Shown in pieces: positions 48,461 through 57,007 of a DNA stretch of 64,000 nt. Position 1 is the first letter of the stretch. Every line of letters begins with the position of its first letter. Origin of the DNA: Prunus persica (taxonomy: Eukaryota > Streptophyta > Magnoliopsida > Rosales > Rosaceae); NCBI RefSeq assembly GCF_000346465.2, contig NC_034010.1, positions 26,932,643 through 26,996,642 of the forward strand, read 5' to 3'. The notes below the pieces were generated by a model, which saw nothing but the letters and a program-made list of their open reading frames with translations, was not told the DNA's origin and did not search any database. Position numbers and translations under genes: made by a program.

Positions 48461-48993
48461 GAGGCTAGGAGGTGAAAACTCTACTTTCTTAAGGAACAAA
48501 TCATCCGAGTCAGAGTAATTGTTAAAAATAAATAATCAGACAAATCAAAGCTTCACCTTTTTCAGAAACAATTAGTGTACCATTTGAGTGCAAGTGCTGC
48601 ACATAGTCCTTACAGACAAAAATACGTATGGCTAAATTCCAAAGTGGCCCTTCTAACAACACTTTAATGAGTAAGTCATAATTTCTCATGCTTTAGGGGT
48701 CTCTGAGGGTCTGGTTAACTCACATCCAACCCTTTCTGAGGGCAGATAAATCTACATAAATAAGACAAAAGAAGAGCTTCTCTTGGAGGACAAAGGAAAA
48801 AAACAAAACAAGATAAACAATACAGGAAAGAGGCATGTACTAACAACATTCAAGGATGCTCAGCATCGCCGATTAACATCTCTGACTAATCAACTCATAT
48901 GCTGGATGTAGAATGTAACAATATAAACAAGGCAGAATGCCCAATTTGCACTCGTCTTTTATTCTAGGCAAGTACTACTACTAAGAAGAATAC
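48461..48993. other. Unassigned stretch after array 2
   Basis: No exon is recognised. It may contain further, more decayed helicase intron or exon sequence because it continues directly from the fragment at 48994. Confidence 0.35.
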
Positions 48994-50305
48994 CTGCATG
49001 ACCATTTGCGGAAGATGCATGCAAGTAATTGAGCTTGAAATCCACCCGCTGTTAGCACATATATCTATCATGGCCTACATGATTCGTATACTTTGATCCA
49101 ATACTGACTTCAAGCCTGTGACGTAATCACTGATAAAAGAAAAGAAAAAAAAAATCCATGAGAATTGAGCATGGTATTACCTAGACAAGTAAGAGCTGAG
49201 AACTTCAGGTTCAGTATTGTCCAAGCCATAGTAAGCTGGATTAAACATCTGTAGAAAACTATGCTCATGCAAGATCTTGTACAGGCTCAATAAATCAAAT
49301 ACTAAGGACACTAATCAAAACCAAAGGCTTTTAACTTGTGTCTTCACCATATTTAAGTACAAGAGGATCATTGTGCTGCTCCTGTCACAGCAGCAATGCA
49401 AATGATAGGCGTTTTGAACTGTAACAGCAAACAAAAGATAGGTGTAGAGTATTGAAAAAATAAAAAGGAAACTGCTTTATTGATTAGATATAGGACTGCA
49501 AGACTACATCCATTGACTTTATTAGATTTTCTGATATTCAAAACCCCAAACAACCTGATTCCTAGTATTAATATTTTAGGCAAATATTCAGAAAGTAATA
49601 TGATTTGTGTTTATTGATTGTCAGGCGGGCGGATTGTGATGGACATCTACTCCCACCTTTCTTGTAGAATCTGAGCAACTGTTGATTATAAAGGGAGAAA
49701 AGCATGTAATCTGATTCACATATTTCTTTCTTTCCAATTTTTATTCTATATAGTCATGTGTGACCAAAACCATCATTTGCAATATATCTGTGATTGATAT
49801 TGGAAAATCAACATATCTCTTTGTTTTCCCATCATAATATTCTGTTCCCTGAAGAACAGCTGCTGCAATATACTCCTGCTAGAAACCTTTGTATATATAG
49901 GAACCAAATGAAAAAGATACCGCACAAATTTTGCCTTACCTTAATAATGACCAGATGATGACTTGGAAGGTTTACACCCCTTGCCAATGTGCTGGTACAA
50001 ACCAATACCTATAATTTAATACATATGCCTAATCAGTATATAGAGTAAGAAAATGATCTTTTTTATATTCTCTTTTCCTAATGTGTGTTTTCAGGAAAAA
50101 CTCATGCTTACTGAGGTAAAACAGAAATGCCTGAATCTTGTTGTATGCAAAAAGCTCCTCAACCAGAGATCTATCTTTGTCATTCAGACCGGCATGGTGT
50201 AATCCAATGCCAAACTGCAAGGTGTGCCTCAGGTTAAAGAACCATCTGCTGGGCTTCCTCTGGCATACCAAGAAACTGTCTTGGATGTTCATCTGACGTT
50301 GCGAA
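48994..50305 (-). pseudogene. Fragment of a BRR2/ASCC3-type Ski2-like RNA helicase
   Basis: Four exon pieces in the correct order on the minus strand. About 50131-50305: ATSDEHPRQFLGMPEEAQQM, then RHTLQFGIGLHHAGLNDKDR and SLVEELFAYNKIQ. 49940-50008: VLVCTSTLARGVNLPSHHLV. 49180-49248: NPAYYGLDNTEPEVLSSYLS. 48994-49129: SDYVTGLKSVLDQSIRI and AMIDICANSGWISSSITCM. These match the second part of the helicase core and the Sec63-like region of ASCC3 (DExH14 in Arabidopsis) or BRR2. A ~17-base deletion around 50239 breaks the frame, TAG (49075-49077) interrupts the last exon, the GVNLP exon carries Arg for the usual Trp, and exons between the pieces are missing. The donor after 50131 is GC, not GT. 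The introns are retained, so it was copied from DNA and not from mRNA. Confidence 0.85.
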
Positions 50306-50922
50306 CTTCAATAACAGAAAAGCACAAAAAAAATCGAATCAACGCAGCAGCTGAAACGAAGGAAAAAAAATCGAAGCTTGAGTTGAGAGAGAGGCTCAAG
50401 ACCGAGTATTTGAATTTTGAAGATTAGACTGCGAGTGCAAGCTTCGTGTTCGTTTCTCTGTCTCTTCATATCACTCGTGCACCACATTCCTCTGCGAGTG
50501 CAAGCTTCGTCTGTCTTCATTTGGAAAAAAAAGTACACGACCCGCCGAGGCCGCCTAGGCGCCGCCTAGATCAACCCAGGCAGCATAGGGGCCGCCTAGA
50601 TCCCCCCAGGCAGCCTAGGCGCCGCCTAGATCCGCCCAGGCCCCCTAGGCGCCGCTTAACTCTTTAGCGTCGGGGTCCTCCGGCCTAGCGCCTCGGCTGA
50701 TTTCTCGAACACTGCTCGAAACCTGAAACGGGCTTGCTCTGTGCCCTAGACGTTTGTAGTGACGAGTTCGAGTCCGATTCACTAGAATATTGTACATTTA
50801 TAAACTATCATGCTTAAAGGTGTTTATCGCTTGAATTTAAGAAAAAGTATAGCCCACAGAAATGTAGTCGTCCGCAAAATGGCCATGACTGCGAGTGCAA
50901 GCTTCGTGCGTTTTAAATATAT
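50306..50922. repeat. GC-rich 30-bp tandem array and flanking short repeats
   Basis: A 30-bp unit beginning GCCGCCTAGATC and ending CCTAGGC occurs about 3.5 times at 50541-50660 with few changes. It is flanked by three copies of TGCGAGTGCAAGCTTCGT (about 50429-50446, 50493-50510, 50889-50906). The first and last share a longer gactgcgagtgcaagcttcg match. The GCGCCTAGGCG-like words are typical of a widespread plant repeat whose class I cannot name with certainty. Confidence 0.8.
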
Positions 50923-51267
50923 AGTATAGCCGCACGGCTATACTATTTTTATTATTTTATTTTTAAATCGTATAACCAAGCGGCTATACTCGTAAAATAG
51001 AATATTTTAAGCGTGTAGCTGCTCGGCTATACTATATAAACAGAATATTTAAACGTATAGCCGAGCGGCGATAAGCCATAAACAGAATATTTTAAAAGAG
51101 GGTATAGCCGCTCGGCTATACTCCATAAAAAGAATATTTTAACGTATAGCCGCCCGGCTATACTCTATAAATAGAATATTTTAAGAGATAGTATCGCCTC
51201 GCGTCTATACCCCATAAACAGAATATTTTAAAAGAGATTTTTTTTTAAGTATAGCCGCGCGGCTATT
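50923..51267. repeat. Palindrome array 3 (about 8 units)
   Basis: Units are spaced about 40-60 bases apart with a different linker (actctataaatagaatattttaa type). Perfect copies are at 50925-50942 (centre CA), 51103-51120 (CT) and 51145-51162 (CC). Degenerate ones include accaagcggc near 50974 and gcctcgcgtc near 51194. Confidence 0.9.
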
Positions 51268-51446
51268 CCGTTCTTCAAGTGAAACAATTCGAGACCCTTC
51301 CTTGATATGTAGCTGAAGCGATGAATTTTCATATCAATCTCAAAGTAGTTAGGACCGTGCATGTTAGAGAACTTGATAAAGGCAAACAACATGGTTTTTA
51401 TGTTTCATCATCTTAACACTCAGCAACACAAATGTTCAATGTTTAC

Positions 51447-52353
51447 CTTGTAAAAATTGTGCTGGGGGCGTGAAAGAAGTGGTTTGTCATTATATGCATG
51501 TACAAGCTTCTTCTCAGCAGAACTCCGACCGAGATCCTCAGGATTTACCACCCCAGCCAAGATCTTTAGTCTTTCTCTAGAAGGTACAGTGGAGTCCTTT
51601 GCCAATCCTTTAACTTTTTCTGTCTCATCGTCAACCATTTTCTAAAAGCATCATTCAAATATATCAACAGACTGAGTGTTCCAATAGAACATAAGATCAC
51701 ATTTCCATCAGGGAGAGTACATCAGAATAAAGTACATGCCTATCCAAATTGATGAAGTTGCATACAAAATGAAGTTACCTTGACGCTGTCCTGGAATTGA
51801 GGAGAGATGTCTTTATCAAAATTCTCAGAAACTTAGAAATACATTAAAAGACTCATCCCCTCTCCATCAGTATCACCAAGAAACGTTGCAGCAGGATAAG
51901 TCGGCAACTGCAACAAGGCGCAGAGCAATGTCATTAGATATTGCCAAAATATAACAAACAAAACATAACAAGATAAATCAATTCTGAAAAAATACCTGTA
52001 TGTTTACAATGAACACTTTCCCATTTGCTTTCACTTTGGGAAGCTCAGGATGCTGGGCAATGTGATTTATCTTTTTGGGGCATACAAACACATCAACACC
52101 TATTGGAGTATATGGACTGTAGTTCGGAGCAGTTGACATTAGCAAGGCAGAACAGAGTAATTAGTTGCAAATGTCTAAATTCAATTAAGGTTGGTTTTGA
52201 CAAAAGAAAAAACCAAAGTTATACTTGAAATAGTTCTCGCCACGGAATTTAAAAGTTGAGGGTGGAATCTCAGACCAAGATCCTGAAGTCGGCTTTTCTA
52301 CTCCACAACATAGAATGATATATCCTGGTCTAGGCCGGTACAAAAACCTTTTT
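51447..52353 (-). pseudogene. Fragment of an EDR2-like DUF1336 protein gene
   Basis: Four exon pieces on the minus strand, in natural order. About 52225-52353: FLYRPRPGYIILCCGVEKPT and EIPPSTFKFRGENYF. About 51996-52140: [34 protein letters not shown]. 51779-51907: [20 protein letters not shown], then TAA (51833-51835) where relatives have Lys, then VSENFDKDISPQFQDSVK. 51447-51641: [51 protein letters not shown]. This is the DUF1336 (EDR2 C-terminal) domain of plant lipid-binding, disease-resistance-related proteins. The exons before and after are missing; instead palindrome arrays follow on both sides. Introns are retained. Confidence 0.85.
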
Positions 52354-52420
52354 GATTGACCTGTGGATGAATCATTGAAATGTTCAGTAATATAAATGTT
52401 CAGTAAAATAAATAAATAAA

Positions 52421-52527
52421 GTATAGCCGAACGGCTATACTATTTAAATAATATTTAAATGGTATAGCCGGGCGGCTGGACTTTTTAAATATAATATATT
52501 TAAAAAGTATAGCTGACCGGCTATACT
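52421..52527. repeat. Palindrome array 4 (3 units)
   Basis: Units at 52422-52439 (perfect, centre AA), about 52462 (GGGC centre, right arm altered) and about 52508 (left arm TATAGCTG). Linkers contain aataatatttaaa. Confidence 0.88.
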
Positions 52528-52844
52528 GGCATCTCCTTTTTTGTTTTTCCCTACTGATTTTTGTTTATCTGTCATCTCTTTGAAGGAGTGTACAACAGCA
52601 CTTGAGAAGCATGTGCTTGCAGATACCACATCTCATAAACTAGACACAGAAGAATCAGAGGTAATCTCCATGTCTGTTTACACATTCCCTCTGCAATGGG
52701 AAATTGGACTGAGGTGATGATCCATTTATTAAAGCTTCAATACTCTCTTCATTTTTTCTATCTGGAACTTAAAGCTTTACTCCATTTATTTCCTTATCCA
52801 TAATGGGTATACTCAGTTTTTCCCTAATTATTTTTTAAAAAATA

Positions 52845-53008
52845 GTATAGCCGCACGGCTTTACGTGTTGACACGTGGTGCATAGGCAATGGGCTATATA
52901 TATATATAAATAGTATAACCGACCGACGTTACTTTTTTAACATGTGGCCCCTAAGAGCTGGGCTTATTTTTTTTAATATATAAATAGTATAGCCGGTTGG
53001 CTATACTT
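52845..53008. repeat. Palindrome array 5 (3 units, two extended)
   Basis: Units near 52845, 52913 and 52988. The first two have the extended form: palindrome, short T-rich stretch, then acacgtgg (or acatgtgg) and ...tagg/aagagctgggct. The third is the plain palindrome (centre GGTT). Confidence 0.85.
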
Positions 53009-53176
53009 TTTTTAAAAAATATTTAATTCAGAAAATTTCGTCGGCATAGACTTGTGTCGACAAACTTTCATCAGAGGTATTTTTTTTAAAATTTTTTTTA
53101 AAATATAAAATTAGTTTCTTTACTCTCTTTTTTGGCCTACTTCTTTAATTTAATATATGTAATTAAGTAATATCTT

Positions 53177-53280
53177 AGTCTTTTTGAATTACTTTAATTA
53201 ATTATTATATTTTAATTATTATTTAATATAAAAAATTAAAAAGAAAATCCACAAAATAATTAATTTCTATTTATTAAATT
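53177..53280 (+). repeat. Direct repeat, right copy
   Basis: Partner of 47759-47862, same orientation, 5.4 kb apart. The pair brackets most of the captured gene fragments. Confidence 0.75.
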
Positions 53281-53745
53281 TGCATTATTTTACTACAGAG
53301 AAGATGGAGGCAGAAAATGTGCCTACTACCGCGATTACGTACCCGTATACTGCCTTTGGTAAGTAGCTGTGGTTTCTAGTTAGAGTTTTCTTTCCTTAGT
53401 GAACTTATTCGCATGAAAAGAAAAGAAAAGAGAAAAAAAAAAATTTTGAAAACTGATAATTATAGTTGTCTGCTAAACACTGTAGCTACATTGAACGGAA
53501 TGAAGATAGATGATGGTAAAGAAAAGGAGTATGCATGGCTTTCTGAGACAGAACCAGATAATCTCTATATGCGCCCGGAAAATTACACAGGCCCTACTAT
53601 TCAAGTTTAACACTCAGCAGTCATCAGTGACGATTACTAAATGAGCCCCATGCCTCTTTGTGTTCGCTCCGGCTATAGACCTTAGAGAGAGAACATTCCA
53701 TTGTTGTTGACTGCATTAGCCTAAGCAGAGATGTAACTAAGGCGC

Positions 53746-54093
53746 TTAAACCTGCAGCAAAACTAGTTTATCATAAAGGGAATTGAAAGAAAAATGGAGC
53801 TTGTCGTTGGGTGATGATATCAAGTTTATCATCAATTTAACAGCACCAAAAAAGATCACAACCACAATGAGGAGATATGCATTGTGGACTGCACCTAGAA
53901 CAAAACCACCAGCTATGAACCCCATCACGAAAAGTAGAATCAAAGACCATAATATTAGCTTTGGGAAGCTCTTCCTAAACGAAAATTCGTCATCTTGGCT
54001 AAGAGTAGTAATGGCATGGTTGTGAACAATGGAGGAATCTTGTACTTTCATTGATCCCATTGACTCCAAAGGACCAGATACTTTTAGATTCAT
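53746..54093 (-). CDS. Hypothetical small membrane protein (115 aa)
   Basis: An open frame starting MNLKVSGPLESMGSMKVQDS. Two adjacent hydrophobic helices lie at about residues 47-66 and 69-89 (LILWSLILLFVMGFIAGGFV, NAYLLIVVVIFFGAVKLMI), with charged residues before and a short tail after. I do not recognise a family. It lies inside the composite repeat region, directly beside palindrome array 6. It may be an exon fragment captured with the other pieces or a short real gene. A second possible start is Met at 54060. Confidence 0.35.
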   Translation of the reverse strand: MNLKVSGPLESMGSMKVQDSSIVHNHAITTLSQDDEFSFRKSFPKLILWSLILLFVMGFIAGGFVLGAVHNAYLLIVVVIFFGAVKLMINLISSPNDKLHFSFNSLYDKLVLLQV

Positions 54094-54131
54094 ATAGCTA
54101 TACTCTTTAAATATAATAGAATATTTAAATA

Positions 54132-54274
54132 GTATAGCCGCGCGGCTATACTCTTTGAAGTCCAATATTTTAATCATATAGCCGCACGGCTCTTTAAATA
54201 CATTAGAATATTTTTGCGGGTATCCGCTTTAAATATATTCGAATATTTTAATAGTAGAGCCGCGCGGCTATACG
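54132..54274. repeat. Palindrome array 6 (3 units)
   Basis: Units at 54133-54150 (perfect, centre CG), about 54176 (right arm lost after CGGC) and about 54255 (TAGAGCCG left arm). Linkers have tttaaatata-atagaatatt. Confidence 0.88.
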
Positions 54275-54514
54275 TTTTAAATATATAATAATTTCAATAT
54301 TTAATATTTGCATTATTTTGAATGTTTCACCTATATATATAGATTATTGTATTTTTTTAATTTATATTTTTTACAAATTTTTTTTATCTATTTACCAAAA
54401 TAGTCGCCTTTTCGCTGTGGGACTATTTATCTACTGCATATGAACCTCATAAACTGCGTTTTCGACCAACACAACAAAAAAAAACCTCATCAACTGCGCT
54501 ACTCTCACTGGGCT

Positions 54515-54602
54515 ATGAGTCTCACCGTCAAACTGGGCTTTCCTCAACCTGCTCATTCTCTGGTTCTGCCCACATTAACTTCCAAAAACAAAGTAAGCAA
54601 CA

Positions 54603-54650
<48 letters not shown>

Positions 54651-57007
54651 TTGTGTTGTTTCTCTTCTGTGCTTTTGTTGGTCTCTTTTGTCTTTGTCCA
54701 CTTCATGTTCGTTAGTCATATAGTAATAAAAGTTATCAAATTTATCTATCGCAGACTCAAAATTCAACTTTAACTCTATCATCTCCAACAACCCAGAAAC
54801 CAAATGGAACATATGGAAGCAAATTTCCCAGTTCAATTGGTATTAATGAAACTCAGCCAAAGTCTCAAATTCAACCCTTAATTGATATCCTACATGGTTG
54901 TGAGGACATGGGGTCTGTAAAACAAGCAAAGGCTGTTCATGGGTTTGTTTTAAAATCTGAGCTTTCGGACCGAAACTTGCTGGTAGTGTTAAATCATCTA
55001 GCTCATGCCTATTCGAAATGCTCGGATTTTGGCACAGCTCGTCGAGTGTTTGATGAAATGTCGTGTAGGAACATATTCTCTTGGACAGTCATGATTGTTG
55101 GGTCGACTGAAAGCGGCTTCTTTCTCGATGGATTTAAGTTCTTTTCCGAGATGGTGAACAGTGGAATTTTACCAGACAAGTTCGCATATTCCGCAGTTGT
55201 CCAGACATGCATTGGTTTAGATTGTATTTTATTGGGCAAAATGGTGCATGCCCAGGTTTTTGTAAGAGGCTTTGCATCTGATACTTTTGTAAGTACATCT
55301 CTCCTTAACATGTATGCAAAGTTCGGAAAGATTGAGGATTCATGTAAGATGTTTAATACTATGACAGAACATAATAAAGTCTCCTGGAATGCAATGATTT
55401 CAGGGTTGACATCAAATGGTCTTCATTTTGAAGCATTTGATTATTTTCTAAGAATGAAGAAAGAAGGAATTACACCAAATATGTATACACTCATCAGTGT
55501 CTCAAAAGCAGCCGGGAAATTAGGTGATGTTAACAAGAGCAAAGTGGTTCACAGTTATGCTTCTGAATTGGAAATGGAGTCTAGTGTTCAAGTGGGAACC
55601 GCTCTCATTGATATGTACTCCAAATGCAAGTCTTTGTCTGATGCAAGATCTGTTTTTGACTTGAATTTCACCAGCTGTGGAGTCAATCCACCATGGAATG
55701 CAATGATTTCTGGCTATTCACAATGTGGTCACAGCCAAAAAGCGATGGAGCTCTTTGTGAAAATGTGCCTGAAAAATATACAACCAGACATTTACACTTA
55801 CTGCAGTGTGTTCAATGCAATAGCAGAGTTAAAATGTTTGCAATTTGGAAAGCAAATTCACGGGATGGTTTTAAAGTCGGGGATAGAAATGAAGGTTACA
55901 AGTGTCTCCAATGCAATTGCTGATGCATATGCCAAATGTGGGTTGCTGGAAGACGTACAGAAGGTCTTTGACAGGATAGAAGAGAGAGATTTAGTGTCTT
56001 GGACAACACTGGTGACTGCTTACTCTCAAGGTTCTGAATGGGAGGATGCACTGACAATCTTCTCAAAATTGAGGGAAGAAGGCTTTATGCCGAATCAGTT
56101 TACCTTTTCTAGTGTGCTTGTTGCATGTGCCAGCCTTTGTTTACTTGAGTATGGTCAACAAGTCCATGGCCTCCTTTGCAAGGCTGGCTTGGACACTGAA
56201 AAGTGTATAGAAAGTGCCCTAATCGATATGTATGCCAAATGTGGTAATATAGCTGAGGCACAAGAGGTCTTTGAGAGGATTTCTGAGGCAGATACAATTT
56301 CGTGGACTGCTATTATATCAGGATATGCTCAACATGGGCTTGTGGAGGATGCCCTTGAACTCTTTAAGAGAATGGAGCAGATGGGTGTGAAGGCCAATGA
56401 TGTTACCTTATTGTGTGTTCTGTTTGCATGCAGCCACCGTGGTATGGTAGAAGAAGGTCTCTATCATTTTCATGTAATGGAAAAATTGTACGGTGTGGTG
56501 CCAAAGATAGAACATTATGCTTGTATTGTTGATCTCTTAGGTCGTGTGGGCCGTCTTAATGATGCAGTGGAGTTCATAAAAGGGATGCCAATTGAGCCCA
56601 ATGAAATGGTCTGGCAGACTTTGTTGGGAGCATGTAGAGTACATGAAAATGTTGAGTTGGGGGAGATTGTAGCTGACAAGATCCTTTCAGTTAGGCCAGA
56701 ATACTCAGCTACCTATGTTCTTCTATCCAACACTTATATCGGGACAGGGAGTTATAAAGATGGAATTAGTTTGAGAGATGTGATGAAAGACCGAGGTGTG
56801 AAAAAGGAGCCAGGTTGTAGTTGGATTTCTGTGAAAGGTAGAATCCACAAATTTTATGCAGGGGATCGACAACATCCAGAAAAGCATGAGATATATGCAA
56901 AGTTAGAAGAACTGAGAGTGAAGCTTAAGTCCATGGGTTACGTTCCAGACTTGAGTTATGTATTGCAAGATGTGAATTTGGTTGAAAATATGGGGATTCC
57001 TGGATAA
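54515..57007 (+). CDS. Pentatricopeptide repeat protein, PLS class, E-type end
   Basis: Two exons (54515-54592, 54755-57007) give 776 aa. Exon 1 encodes MSLTVKLGFPQPAHSLVLPT and likely part of an organelle transit peptide; a CT microsatellite follows in the intron. From about residue 80 on, degenerate 31-36-residue PPR units run in the P-L-S order (for example SWNAMISGLTSNGLHFEAFD, ALIDMYSKCKSLSDARSVFD, SWTAIISGYAQHGLVEDALE). The E/E+ motifs follow (VWQTLLGACRVHENVELGEI, LLSNTYIGTGSYKDG, KKEPGCSWISVKGRIHKFYA). The frame stops soon after YVPDLSYVLQDV, where relatives often continue into a DYW deaminase domain. Such proteins bind organellar RNA and select C-to-U editing sites. An alternative start is Met at 54908. 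Confidence 0.92.
54606..54648 (+). repeat. (CT)n microsatellite in PPR intron 1
   Basis: About 21 CT units 14 bases after the GTAAGC donor of the PPR gene. Confidence 0.9.

Larger units (their letters stand above)
52555..53610 (+). pseudogene. Unrecognised exon-like pieces between arrays
   Basis: Three plus-strand stretches look like exons with plausible splice sites: about 52591-52661 (ECTTALEKHVLADTTSHKLD, GTAATC donor), about 53299-53359 (KMEAENVPTTAITYPYTAFG, preceded by tactacag and followed by GTAAGT) and about 53489-53610 (GMKIDDGKEKEYAWLSETEP, NLYMRPENYTGPTIQV, then TAA). I do not recognise the source gene. Palindrome array 5 interrupts the first and second. By analogy with the two neighbouring fragments, this is probably a third captured gene piece. 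Confidence 0.4.
46700..54430. mobile_element. Composite repeat region with captured gene fragments
   Basis: This ~7.7-kb block lies between two ordinary genes and is unlike the rest of the window. It holds six clusters of one palindromic unit, a 30-bp GC-rich tandem array, three copies of TGCGAGTGCAAGCTTCGT, a ~100-bp direct repeat (47759-47862 and 53177-53280), and intron-containing fragments of at least two host genes, all with inactivating changes. The set resembles gene-capturing Helitrons or Pack-type elements. I could not identify the element's ends, so the limits and class are inferred. Confidence 0.5.

Noticed and set aside
50446..50667. Arg/Pro-rich frame (PRRRLDPPRPPRRRL type)
   Set aside because: Translation of the 30-bp GC-rich tandem array; the periodicity is at the DNA level, so it is not a protein gene.
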